A stretch of DNA of 15,130 nucleotides, from the NCBI GenBank assembly GCA_946619625.1, contig CAMOMF010000177.1, positions 1 through 15,130 on the forward strand, written 5' to 3'. Source of the stretch: an uncultured Bacteroidales bacterium. Lineage in GTDB: Bacteria; Bacteroidota; Bacteroidia; Bacteroidales; Paludibacteraceae. Each line of letters starts with the position of its first letter. Position 1 is the first letter of the stretch. This document shows positions 1-7,196 of this stretch, piece after piece. Under the pieces are notes generated by a model. The model was not told the origin of the DNA. It did not search any database and was given only the letters and a program-made list of their open reading frames with translations. The translations under genes were made by a program, and so were the position numbers.

Positions 1-111
1 AAGACTGAGGGAAGAGAGACGTAAGCGAGTGAGTGGGACGACTCTAAGAGGAGGGTGGAATGCCCTTTTGAGAAATTGAGGGAGGACACTTACAAGGAAA
101 AGAGACTGCGT

Positions 112-891
112 ATGAGCGAGATAGAACTGCATAAACTATTAGACACCTTCGAGCCAATCAGCCTGGAGGAAATGGATGCTGTGAAGTTGATGAACCGCGT
201 GGATACGAAGTATATCGCGTCGAGGAGTCAGTTGGCAGACATTTTGCGTATGGCACAAAAGGACTATTTCGCCCAGCAGATAGATGGAAAGAGGATTACT
301 CAGTACGATACGCTGTACTACGACACACCCGAGTTGAGCATGTATATCCGTCACCATGACAGACATTTGGTCCGCCAGAAAGTGCGAATCAGAACGTATG
401 TAGATAGTGACGGTCTGACCTTTTTGGAGATAAAGAACAAGAACAACAAGGGTAAGACCAAGAAGAAGCGCATCGCAGTGAGTGACCAAGGGGTGTTGCT
501 ACATCCGGACGAGGAGGTGAGTGCCTTCATGACCAAACGTTGCTGGTACGAATGGCGGGAGTTGCTGCCGGAACTGCGTACCGCATTCAGCCGTATTACC
601 CTGGTGAACAAAGGCAAAACCGAGCGTCTGACCATTGATCTGAATTTGGTTTGGAGCAACGTGCAGACGGGTATTGACAAGAGTTACGAGGACTTGGTCA
701 TTATTGAGTTGAAGCGAGACGGTAACACGTATTCGCCCATGTTGCGGATAATGAACGAACTGCGAATCAAACCGATGAAGATCAGCAAATACTGCGTAGG
801 GACCGCATTGACCAACGAGAGCGTGAAGCGTAACCGCTTCAAGGCCAAGATACGCAAGATAGAACGAATAACAAATCATACAACGATATGA
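112..891 (+). CDS. VTC-domain polyphosphate polymerase
   Basis: The protein resembles the catalytic VTC domain, which in yeast Vtc4 transfers phosphate from ATP to a growing polyphosphate chain inside a basic tunnel. Visible signatures (numbered from the ATG at 112, 259 aa) are RVDTKY with R29, D31 and K33, YYDTP at 69-73, a basic strand with R88, K90, R92 and R94, FLEIKNK with E106 and K108, RLTID with R172, IELK with E199 and K201, and ISKY with K226. Together these fit the charged strands of the triphosphate-tunnel fold. The frame is open back to a GTG at 55, but the family alignment begins near the ATG, so I prefer 112; the GTG has a purine-rich AGGAGG abutting it with no spacing. The stop overlaps the next gene by ATGA. 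Bases 1-111 hold no gene I can identify. The family call is strong; polyphosphate as the product is inferred from family knowledge. Confidence 0.88.
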   Translation: MSEIELHKLLDTFEPISLEEMDAVKLMNRVDTKYIASRSQLADILRMAQKDYFAQQIDGKRITQYDTLYYDTPELSMYIRHHDRHLVRQKVRIRTYVDSDGLTFLEIKNKNNKGKTKKKRIAVSDQGVLLHPDEEVSAFMTKRCWYEWRELLPELRTAFSRITLVNKGKTERLTIDLNLVWSNVQTGIDKSYEDLVIIELKRDGNTYSPMLRIMNELRIKPMKISKYCVGTALTNESVKRNRFKAKIRKIERITNHTTI

Positions 892-1709
892 AACGACTTA
901 TCACATTATTTCTGCTGACGGGACTACTGATTGTTCCCGCCGGTGCACAAAATTCGTTTGCCCAGGAGCAAGACGTTCAGCCCGTGACGGAAGAGTTGGG
1001 CAACGAGCAGTTTCCCGCCTTTGACCAAACCATCGCGGACGAATATGCGGTGCTGGAAGTGCCATCCTTCATGGGTGCCGCCATCTACGACCACAACGGG
1101 GTGATGAACCTGCTGATACGGTTCTTATTCAACCTACTAATGAGTTGGTTGGTTATTCATTTCTGTTATTTCAGAAAATCGAACAGGAAAGACTGGTACT
1201 TGACGTTTATCTTGTTCTCGAGCGCGATGTTCCTGCTGATTTTCTTGATGGAGAGTATCAAGTTAGAGGTAGGGTTCATATTTGGTCTGTTTGCCATTTT
1301 CGGCATGATCAGGTACCGGACCGAGGCAGTACCTGTGCGTGAGATGACCTATTTGTTCATTATTATCGCGATGTCGTTGATGAACGGTCTGTCCATGACA
1401 GCGTCCATCACGGAGTTGGTGCTTGCGAATCTGCTGATAGTAGGCCTTTGCTTCGGGATGGAGGCCGTGATGGGAAGGCGGGTCATCACCGCCAAACTAA
1501 TCCTGTACGACAAGATTGACCTGATTACTCCGTCCAAGCGTGAGGAGTTGAAAGCCGACCTTGCCCAACGTACGGGCATTGAGGAGATTGAAGATGTGGA
1601 GGTGGGTCATATCGACTACCTGCGTGATGTGGCGTACGTAAAGGTGTACTATCCCCTGAAACATGGTGAGAAAGACACTATCAATGATCAAGTTAAGCCG
1701 AAAGCATAA
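888..1709 (+). CDS. DUF4956 membrane protein with signal peptide
   Basis: A 273-residue membrane protein of the DUF4956 family. Residues 1-20 look like a cleavable signal peptide (hydrophobic core, PAGA before QN). Residues 21-70 are acidic and polar. Hydrophobic segments follow at about 73-93, 104-121, 126-141, 153-170 and 174-190, including the conserved GLFAIFGMIRYRTEAVPVRE stretch. The rest is a soluble C-terminal domain of about 80 residues. DUF4956 proteins commonly sit beside VTC-domain polymerases in bacteria, and the 4-base ATGA overlap with the upstream gene supports coupled synthesis. A plausible inference is that it is the membrane partner of the polymerase, analogous to the membrane part of the yeast VTC complex, but no activity can be read from the sequence. 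The N-terminal signal plus about 50-residue extension is longer than I expect for this family. Confidence 0.85.
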   Translation: MKRLITLFLLTGLLIVPAGAQNSFAQEQDVQPVTEELGNEQFPAFDQTIADEYAVLEVPSFMGAAIYDHNGVMNLLIRFLFNLLMSWLVIHFCYFRKSNRKDWYLTFILFSSAMFLLIFLMESIKLEVGFIFGLFAIFGMIRYRTEAVPVREMTYLFIIIAMSLMNGLSMTASITELVLANLLIVGLCFGMEAVMGRRVITAKLILYDKIDLITPSKREELKADLAQRTGIEEIEDVEVGHIDYLRDVAYVKVYYPLKHGEKDTINDQVKPKA

Positions 1710-1713
1710 AAAG

Positions 1714-2574
1714 ATGAAAAGAGAATTGTTTATCGTTCTTGTAGCATTGCTGAGCCTGCAAGCAAGGGCATACGAACTGAGCAGTGATGCGGATACCTCG
1801 GACAAGAAAACCCACATGGTGGAGATGCGTCAGTCCGCCGCAGTGAGTTTGCCTTTTGCCGAGAAGTGGGACGTCATGTTAAGTGAGGAAATCCGCGAGG
1901 TGCTGTACGATTCGAATCAGTCGCCTACAGCTTATTTTTCAAAGAGTTATACATCGGCGGCACTGGGTTGGAAATTTTTTTCGTACACGGATACATACAA
2001 TAATTACAAGTACGGGCTGAAGCTGCAGGCGGGTTATACGCTGCGATATTTGCACCAAAAACTGTATTCCAACGGTGTAAAACAGGGTCCGGAGGAGTTC
2101 TTGAGACACCGTCCGTACGCAGTATTAATCGGGAGTGCCAATTTCGGTTTGGTGAAACTGACGTTGCGAGAGCGTTTTTTGGCGGACTGCCGCGCGGACT
2201 CGGTGAATGTATTGGAGAAGCCCAAATGCAACATGGAACTGCGTCACAGGCTGACTGCGGACTTCAATCTGCCAGGTAAGACGTACAAACCATTCACTTA
2301 TATTGAGTTTGCGAACACGCTAAACCAACCGTCATGCTACAATGCGAGCGGAGTGCAGTTGTATGGCGGACAATATCTGTGCGCGGTGCGTGCAAAGGTG
2401 GGTCTGAGGTGGAACATAGACAAGAAGAACCAACTGACTTTTGCGTACTCGTTCCATTTCTCCCAACAAAGGGAGGTGAATATCACGCGTAAGTCGCAAG
2501 AGATTAACCGCCTATACATGGACCAAACGTACAAACACGTGGTTACGGTCAGTTACGAGTTCAACAACAAATGA
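1714..2574 (+). CDS. DUF2490 outer-membrane beta-barrel protein
   Basis: A 286-residue exported protein. The start chosen is the ATG at 1714, which gives a classic signal peptide (MKRELF, hydrophobic LVALLSL, then ARA before YEL). The frame is open upstream to 1663, but that would add 17 basic residues overlapping the previous gene. The mature part alternates polar and aromatic residues in strand-like stretches, and ends with LTFAYSFHF and VVTVSYEFNNK, the last typical of a barrel C-terminus. The pattern matches DUF2490, a family of predicted outer-membrane barrels in Bacteroidota. It lies 4 bases after the DUF4956 gene, so it probably belongs to the same transcript. A role connected with polyphosphate is only guilt by association. 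Confidence 0.75.
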   Translation: MKRELFIVLVALLSLQARAYELSSDADTSDKKTHMVEMRQSAAVSLPFAEKWDVMLSEEIREVLYDSNQSPTAYFSKSYTSAALGWKFFSYTDTYNNYKYGLKLQAGYTLRYLHQKLYSNGVKQGPEEFLRHRPYAVLIGSANFGLVKLTLRERFLADCRADSVNVLEKPKCNMELRHRLTADFNLPGKTYKPFTYIEFANTLNQPSCYNASGVQLYGGQYLCAVRAKVGLRWNIDKKNQLTFAYSFHFSQQREVNITRKSQEINRLYMDQTYKHVVTVSYEFNNK

Positions 2575-2586
2575 CGTTAGGCCGTT

Positions 2587-2612
2587 CGCTAATCACCCGC
2601 TAATCACCCGCT
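2587..2612. repeat. Short 11-base tandem repeat between convergent genes
   Basis: The unit CGCTAATCACC occurs at 2587-2597 and 2598-2608 and is followed by a third CGCT at 2609-2612. It fills much of the 62-base gap between two converging genes and partly forms the hairpin listed next. Confidence 0.8.
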
Positions 2613-2620
2613 GGTGGTTG
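2601..2620. terminator. Possible bidirectional terminator hairpin
   Basis: AATCACC at 2602-2608 can pair with GGTGGTT at 2613-2619 around a CGCT loop (7 pairs, one G-U). The position between the convergent DUF2490 and cca genes suits a shared terminator. Neither side has a T-run, so the call is weak. Confidence 0.3.
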
Positions 2621-2636
2621 CATGGGGAAATGCGCT

Positions 2637-4088
2637 TTACACGGATGGTGTAGCGGGGGGAAAGAGTCCCATTTCGGTTGCCTTTTGGAGCATGAAAGCG
2701 CGAGCGGGTTCGTATTCGTTGGGAATGACGCCGTCGAGGATAGCATCCTTGATGGCGTCTTTTAGGATACCGACATTGCGACATGGGCTGAGGTGAAGCG
2801 TCTCCATAATCTCCTCGCCGCGCACGGGTGGTTGGAAATTGCGGATACGATCGCGCTCTTCGAGTTCGACCATTTTATGTTTAACGAGTTCGAAATTCGC
2901 TTTGTACCGACGCACTTTCTCCTCGTTTTTAGAGGTGATGTCGGCGTTACAAAGAATCATGAGTTCGTCCACATCGTCCCCTGCTTCGAAGAGGAGACGT
3001 CGAACGGCGGAGTCGGTGACAGTATCCTCAATGAGTGCAATGGGACGCATGTGTAAATCAACGAGTTTGCGGACATAGTCCATCTTCTCGTTCTGGGGGA
3101 GTTTCATGCGGCTAAAAATACGTGGCACCATTCGTGCGCCGAGGTAGTTGTGGTTGTGAAAAGTCCACCCCGTGCCATCCTCCCATTTTTTTGACTGCGG
3201 TTTGCCGATATCATGCAGGAGTGCCGCCCACCTGAGCCAAAGGACATGGTCAGGCCGGACGACAGAATTATCGGATGCCGCCGCCACATTATCGAGGACT
3301 TGTAACGTGTGATAAAAAATATCCTTATGCCCTCGCCCGTCCTTGGTTTCGACCCCTTTGAGTGCCACGAGTTCGGGAAAAATGATTTGCAGGAGTCCCG
3401 CTTTGTCGAGGAGCTTCCACCCGATGGAGGGTTGGGGAGAAAGCATTATCTTGTTGAGTTCGTCAGCGATGCGCTCCTTGGTGATGATACGAATCCTTTC
3501 GGCATTGCGTTGAATTGCCTCGAAAGTGGTGATATTAAGGGAGAAGCGCAATTGGCATGCGAAACGAATCGCCCTCATCATGCGGAGTGGGTCGTCATCG
3601 AAGGTGATTTGTGGGTCGAGGGGAGTACGTATGATGCCGGCATTAAGGTCCTGAACTCCGTGGAATGGGTCGAGTAGTTCGCCATATCGGGTACTATTGA
3701 GGCAGATAGCCAAAGCATTGATAGTGAAGTCCCTGCGGTTTTGGTCATCCTGAAGCGTACCATCTTCGACGATAGGGTTCCGACTATCGTGCCGGTACGA
3801 CTCACGTCGCGCGCCAACGAACTCCAACTCGAGTTCACCGCGCTTGACCTGTGCCGTTCCATAGTTTTTGAAGACACTGAGGTGCGAACCCCGAATGCGT
3901 TTGTGCACCGCTTGTGCGAGAGCGATTCCGGATCCGACAGCAACAATATCAATATCTTTGGAGGGTCTGTTGAGCAGTAGATCGCGCACCCATCCTCCAA
4001 TCACGTAACACTCCACCCCCATTCTGTCAGCTTCTTCGCCAATGAGGTGGAGGGTTTTATCATCCAATTTCGGGTCTAAAATAGACAT
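2637..4088 (-). CDS. cca: CCA tRNA nucleotidyltransferase with HD domain
   Basis: A 483-residue class II nucleotidyltransferase that adds or repairs the 3' CCA end of tRNAs in the cytoplasm. The catalytic head shows GGWVRD at 31-36, the metal-binding pair D45 and D47 in KDIDIVA, RRDFTINALA at 118-127 and the nucleotide-binding helix DPLRMMRAIRF at 166-176. A helical neck follows, then an HD phosphohydrolase domain with FYHTL (H260) and LLHDIGKP (H292, D293). Length and domain order are usual for the Bacteroidota enzyme, where the HD domain can support 2',3'-cyclic phosphodiesterase or phosphatase activity in relatives. The ATG at 4088 gives the expected N-terminus. It is transcribed alone on the minus strand, divergently from the DUF4294 gene. 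A poly(A) polymerase of the same superfamily is possible but less likely. Confidence 0.93.
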   Translation of the reverse strand: MSILDPKLDDKTLHLIGEEADRMGVECYVIGGWVRDLLLNRPSKDIDIVAVGSGIALAQAVHKRIRGSHLSVFKNYGTAQVKRGELELEFVGARRESYRHDSRNPIVEDGTLQDDQNRRDFTINALAICLNSTRYGELLDPFHGVQDLNAGIIRTPLDPQITFDDDPLRMMRAIRFACQLRFSLNITTFEAIQRNAERIRIITKERIADELNKIMLSPQPSIGWKLLDKAGLLQIIFPELVALKGVETKDGRGHKDIFYHTLQVLDNVAAASDNSVVRPDHVLWLRWAALLHDIGKPQSKKWEDGTGWTFHNHNYLGARMVPRIFSRMKLPQNEKMDYVRKLVDLHMRPIALIEDTVTDSAVRRLLFEAGDDVDELMILCNADITSKNEEKVRRYKANFELVKHKMVELEERDRIRNFQPPVRGEEIMETLHLSPCRNVGILKDAIKDAILDGVIPNEYEPARAFMLQKATEMGLFPPATPSV

Positions 4089-4117
4089 CTTTTTTCACTT
4101 TTTTTCAAAATCGAGTG

Positions 4118-4152
4118 CAAAGTTACAAAAAAAAAATGACATTTGGCACAAA
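4118..4152 (-). promoter_or_regulatory. Bacteroidota-type promoter for cca
   Basis: On the minus strand the -7 element TAACTTTG lies at 4125-4118, about 30 bases before the cca start. A TTTG at 4152-4149 could be the -33 element, with a 23-base spacer that is at the long end for this promoter class. Confidence 0.55.
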
Positions 4153-4165
4153 ATATGCATAAAAC

Positions 4166-4197
4166 CTTGCATATTTCAAAAAAAAGACGTAAATTTG
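4166..4197 (+). promoter_or_regulatory. Bacteroidota-type promoter for the DUF4294 gene
   Basis: CTTG at 4166-4169 and TAAATTTG at 4190-4197 are separated by 20 bases and fit the TTTG / TAnnTTTG pattern of the primary sigma factor in Bacteroidota. The start codon follows 12 bases later, so the transcript would have a very short leader. It is back to back with the cca promoter. Confidence 0.65.
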
Positions 4198-4208
4198 CAG
4201 GCTGAAAG

Positions 4209-4793
4209 ATGAAAAAGAAGTTATTTTTGATACTGGCGACGACCTTTTTGGCGATGCAGATACATGCCAACGAGGGAGCATCTTTGCAGATACCGGCGGA
4301 GATCAGTCCGTCGGGTGACACCATCGGGCTTGCATTTCTGCACGATGTATACATATATCCGAAGATGCGTTTCAAGAACAAGAAGCAGGAACGTTTCTAC
4401 TGGCGGACGGTTCGCGACGTGAAGAAGACCCTACCCTATGCGAAGATATTGGCAAAAGAGATGGAGAAGACGAATGAGTTGATGCAAAACATGAGTCGCA
4501 GACAGAAACGCAAGTTCTGGAAGCAGTATGAGAAATTGCTTTTTCAGCGCTATGAGGGCAGTTTTCGGGACATGACCGCTTCGCAGGGGCAGATGTTGAT
4601 GAAACTGATAGACCGTGAGTCGGGCGAGACGTCGTATGATGTGATACAAATGTACAAGGGAACGCTTGCAGCGAATTTCTGGCAAGGTCTGGCGAAAATG
4701 TTCGGTAATGACCTGAAGGCGGAATATGACGGCTCGGACAAAGACAAAATGACCGAAAGGATAATTTTGTTAGTAGAGGCGGGGCAGTTGTGA
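4209..4793 (+). CDS. DUF4294 domain protein, exported
   Basis: A 194-residue protein with a signal peptide at about 1-20 (MKKKLFLIL, then HANEG). The body matches DUF4294, a Bacteroidota family without an assigned function. Recognisable blocks are FYWRTVRDVKKTLPYAK, a basic helix around KRKFWKQYEKLLF, the conserved RYEG..RDMTASQGQMLMKLIDRESG stretch, then TSYDVI and ANFWQ..AKMFGNDLK near the C-terminus. The ATG at 4209 follows the promoter at 4166-4197 closely and gives the signal peptide, so the start is secure. The stop codon sits at the edge of a heptanucleotide repeat array that separates it from the pectate lyase gene. The two may be cotranscribed, since I see no promoter between them. 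Confidence 0.88.
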   Translation: MKKKLFLILATTFLAMQIHANEGASLQIPAEISPSGDTIGLAFLHDVYIYPKMRFKNKKQERFYWRTVRDVKKTLPYAKILAKEMEKTNELMQNMSRRQKRKFWKQYEKLLFQRYEGSFRDMTASQGQMLMKLIDRESGETSYDVIQMYKGTLAANFWQGLAKMFGNDLKAEYDGSDKDKMTERIILLVEAGQL

Positions 4794-4900
4794 GAGTTGA
4801 GAGTAGTTGAAAGTTGATAGTTGAGAGTTGAGAGTAGTTGAAAGTTGATAGTTGATAGTTGATAGTTGATAGTAGTTGAGAGTTGAAAGTTGAGAGTTTA
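4794..4900. repeat. Degenerate heptanucleotide array (NAGTTGA)
   Basis: Fourteen units fill the gap between the DUF4294 stop and the pectate lyase start. Eleven are 7-mers of the form NAGTTGA (N = A, G or T), at positions such as 4794, 4811, 4818 and 4825. Three are 10-mers (GAGTAGTTGA at 4801 and 4832, TAGTAGTTGA at 4870), and the array ends in GAGTTTA. The minus strand reads as a low-complexity peptide (QLST/NYQ repeats) that I treat as spurious. Similar simple repeats are common in Bacteroidales intergenic DNA. Confidence 0.9.
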
Positions 4901-4912
4901 TTAATAAATATA

Positions 4913-6673
4913 ATGAAAAGAGTAGTTTTTTTGGTCGTATTGACGATATGTGGCGTGGCAGGATTGCAGGCGCAGCAAATGTTAACTGCATTCCCCGGGG
5001 CGGAAGGATACGGTAAGTTTGTGACCGGCGGTCGCGGCGGGAATGTGTACTATGTAACTCGTTTGGACGACTGCACCGATAATAATCTGGTGGAAGGGAC
5101 TTTGCGGTGGGCACTACGCAGCGGTGACGACACGCCCAGGACGGTGTTGTTCGGCGTATGCGGTACCATTTACCTGACAAGTACGCTCAAGTTGCAACAC
5201 CCTAACGTAACCATTGCCGGTCAGACCGCACCTGGTGGAGGTATCTGTATAGCAGGATACAACTTGTACGTATGCAAACCGAACGTGATTATCCGACACA
5301 TACGTTTCCGCGCCGGCGATATACCCACCAAGAGTTGTCCTGCATTGGACATGGAGAATACGAAGAACGTGATTATCGACCACTGCTCGTTTACTTGGTC
5401 GATGGAGGAGTGCGTCACCGCGTATGACACTGATTCGACGACTATCCAGTGGTCAATCATAGGCGAAGGACTGTATAACAGCAAGAACAAAAAAGGCAGC
5501 CGCGCGTACGCCACGCAGTGGGGAGGCGAGCATAGCACCATGCACCACTGCCTGATTACCAATTGTCTGAACCGCACTCCGCGTTTTAACGGTGTTCGCG
5601 ATGATGCCCAGTTGGACAAAGGGAACCACTACCATGACGCATTTGTGGATAGTGAGTTTGCCAACAACGTGATTTTCAATTGGGGCAAGCCCAACTCGCT
5701 GTATGGCGGCGAGAACGACACGGCAGTAAACAAAGACGCATTCGGCAATGCTATCGGTTACGATCATATCTACATGGTAAACAACTATTTTCGTGCAGGT
5801 CCAGCGACACTTGCCGCCAAATTGTCGAGTCGCTATTTTGTGCAGGGCAGCAAAGACAAAGACTACGGACGTTGGTATCTGTCGGGAAACAAATTTGAGA
5901 CAGGAAACAAGTTCAACCACACGTCATCCATTTGGTCTGACGCAGAATTGACCCATGTGAATGACAGTAACCTATATGGTTTCACGGAGGGTAAATCCGC
6001 CAGGGCATTCAACTTGGACGGACGCAGTGCCAATCAAGACACCTATGACCGTTATGTATTGTTGGAGCAATATGCGTCGTCGCAACTGAATATACAGAGT
6101 GCAGATGAAGCCTATGCCAGTGTATGCTCCGAAGCGGGTGCTCAACTGCCACGATTGGACGAAGAGGACGCGCGTCTGCTGAGTGAGGCTGCGGGAAGAA
6201 TGGATCCGCAGTTTGTGGGTAGCACAGATGCTACCAAGACAGGTATTATTGACTCGCAGGAAGACATCACTTTCAGCCGCGTGGACACGTTTATGGTAGC
6301 GGGGGTAGTCATCACCTCTTATCCCTATTTGGGCATGACAGAGGGTGACACGTTGGCCGTGGACAGTGACCGGGACGGCATGCCCGACGCATGGGAGGTG
6401 GCGCATGGATTGAACCCGAGTGATGCCTCTGACGGCAACCTGTGCACACTATCGGCGCTGAATGCGGGGTACACCAATCTGGAGTTTTTCCTGAACGGCG
6501 GTGACGGAGAATTGAGTGCGCCCATACCAGAGGGTCGCCCCGTGCCGGAGGTGAAGACCGGCTTGAAATTGGTAAAAGAAGAGGAAACGAAAGGTTATGT
6601 ACTTGACAATGGCGTTCTGTATATAGAGAAAGACGGCGGGAAATACACCCTAAGCGGACAGAGCGTGCATTAA
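4913..6673 (+). CDS. Secreted pectate lyase, PL1-like
   Basis: A 586-residue protein predicted to cleave polygalacturonate by beta-elimination outside the cytoplasm. The ATG at 4913 gives a clean signal peptide (about 1-20, ending LQA before QQ); an upstream TTG at 4883 lies in the repeat array and is rejected. The parallel beta-helix domain spans roughly 24-400, with AFPGAEGYGKFVTGGRGG at the N-terminus, VTIAGQTAPGGG at 99-110, VIIDHCSFTW at 153-162 and NRTPRF at 220-225, where R221 or R224 is the likely catalytic arginine. Residues 484-502 (DSDRDGMPDAWEVAHGLNP) form a calcium-binding thrombospondin-type-3-like motif often found in Bacteroidota lyases. The C-terminus ends with a short YIEKDGGKYTLSGQ tail reminiscent of Bacteroidota sorting-like tails. 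No SusC/SusD or other carbohydrate genes are adjacent, so it is not in an evident polysaccharide locus here. Confidence 0.88.
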   Translation: MKRVVFLVVLTICGVAGLQAQQMLTAFPGAEGYGKFVTGGRGGNVYYVTRLDDCTDNNLVEGTLRWALRSGDDTPRTVLFGVCGTIYLTSTLKLQHPNVTIAGQTAPGGGICIAGYNLYVCKPNVIIRHIRFRAGDIPTKSCPALDMENTKNVIIDHCSFTWSMEECVTAYDTDSTTIQWSIIGEGLYNSKNKKGSRAYATQWGGEHSTMHHCLITNCLNRTPRFNGVRDDAQLDKGNHYHDAFVDSEFANNVIFNWGKPNSLYGGENDTAVNKDAFGNAIGYDHIYMVNNYFRAGPATLAAKLSSRYFVQGSKDKDYGRWYLSGNKFETGNKFNHTSSIWSDAELTHVNDSNLYGFTEGKSARAFNLDGRSANQDTYDRYVLLEQYASSQLNIQSADEAYASVCSEAGAQLPRLDEEDARLLSEAAGRMDPQFVGSTDATKTGIIDSQEDITFSRVDTFMVAGVVITSYPYLGMTEGDTLAVDSDRDGMPDAWEVAHGLNPSDASDGNLCTLSALNAGYTNLEFFLNGGDGELSAPIPEGRPVPEVKTGLKLVKEEETKGYVLDNGVLYIEKDGGKYTLSGQSVH

Positions 6674-6746
6674 GGCAGCGTAAGAGCACCTCAGTAATGC
6701 ATAGTTTTGTTCGGGAAAAAGGAGCGTTTATAACAGAAAATAGGGT

Positions 6747-6770
6747 AAAAGTAAAAATATTTACATTTTT
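6747..6770 (+). terminator. Possible AT-rich terminator after the pectate lyase
   Basis: GTAAA at 6751-6755 pairs with TTTAC at 6760-6764 around AATA. AAAA before it and TTTTT at 6766-6770 can extend the stem or act as the T-run. The stem is weak. The remaining bases 6674-6746 show nothing I recognise. Confidence 0.4.
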
Positions 6771-6781
6771 CGTGGAAAAAG

Positions 6782-6813
6782 TTTGGTCATGTCAAAAAAA
6801 AGCAGTAACTTTG
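6782..6813 (+). promoter_or_regulatory. Strong Bacteroidota-type promoter for rpmH
   Basis: TTTG at 6782-6785, a 20-base spacer and TAACTTTG at 6806-6813 match the -33/-7 consensus exactly. Transcription would begin about 5-7 bases downstream. The -7 element continues into CAG, as does the promoter at 12999-13030. Confidence 0.85.
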
Positions 6814-6817
6814 CAGG

Positions 6818-6981
6818 CTTTTTCGTCGGAAGATGCTCGTTGATAAAAAAAATCGCGTGCGATTCGAGACAACATGCTCTTCCTCCTCTCCGATTAAGTC
6901 GACATGTTTTAATCGGGTTATAAGCAAAATTAAGTATTACGAGATAATAACACCGCCCGAAGGGGCTAAAAGAGAAGAAAA
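6818..6981 (+). promoter_or_regulatory. Long structured 5' leader of rpmH
   Basis: About 160 untranslated bases separate the promoter from rpmH, with several possible helices. GGAAGA at 6828-6833 pairs with TCTTCC at 6878-6883 and encloses AATCG (6851-6855) paired with CGATT (6860-6864). CCGATTAA at 6890-6897 pairs perfectly with TTAATCGG at 6909-6916. GCCC/GGGC flanks a GAAG loop at 6955-6966. The first part resembles the leader at 13035-13168. A 50-codon frame also runs from ATG 6833 to a TGA overlapping the rpmH start. Autogenous control by bL34 or another ribosomal signal is possible, but this is inference. Confidence 0.55.
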
Positions 6982-7146
6982 ATGAAAAGAACATTTCAAC
7001 CATCGCAACGCAAAAGACGTAACAAGCACGGTTTCCGTGAAAGAATGATGACCGCAAATGGTCGCCGTGTACTGGCAGCACGCCGTGCAAAAGGCCGCAA
7101 GAAATTGACGGTATCTGACGAAGGGCGTCATAAATATTCGTTCTAA
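6982..7146 (+). CDS. rpmH: 50S ribosomal protein bL34
   Basis: A 54-residue, very basic protein. It begins MKRTFQPSQRKRRNKHGFR, continues with ERMMTANGRRVLAARRAKGR and ends KKLTVSDEGRHKYSF. The N-terminal MKRTFQPS and the NGRRVLAARRAKGRK block are diagnostic for bL34, a small component of the large ribosomal subunit assembled into domain I of 23S rRNA. The length is close to the usual 44-55 residues, with the short SDEGRHKYSF tail common in Bacteroidota. Its own promoter lies at 6782-6813, preceded by a long leader, and a terminator follows at 7197, so it appears monocistronic. The usual neighbours dnaA and rnpA are not seen here. Confidence 0.97.
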   Translation: MKRTFQPSQRKRRNKHGFRERMMTANGRRVLAARRAKGRKKLTVSDEGRHKYSF

Positions 7147-7196
7147 ATTGAGATAAGTAGCCGCAAGGTCACTTGTTTAGGACATATTTCACCACA

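Noticed and set aside
60..71. ATG at 60 with a well-spaced AGGAGG upstream
   Set aside because: It reads only three codons before TGA, in a different frame from the polymerase. The Shine-Dalgarno match is probably incidental.
55..111. GTG start at 55 for the polyphosphate polymerase
   Set aside because: The extra 19 residues do not look like the family's N-terminus, and AGGAGG directly abuts the GTG with no spacing. The ATG at 112 fits better.
4770..5180. Minus-strand reading frame of 136 codons across the heptamer array
   Set aside because: Its C-terminal half is the low-complexity translation of the repeat and the rest is antisense to the pectate lyase. No family signature.
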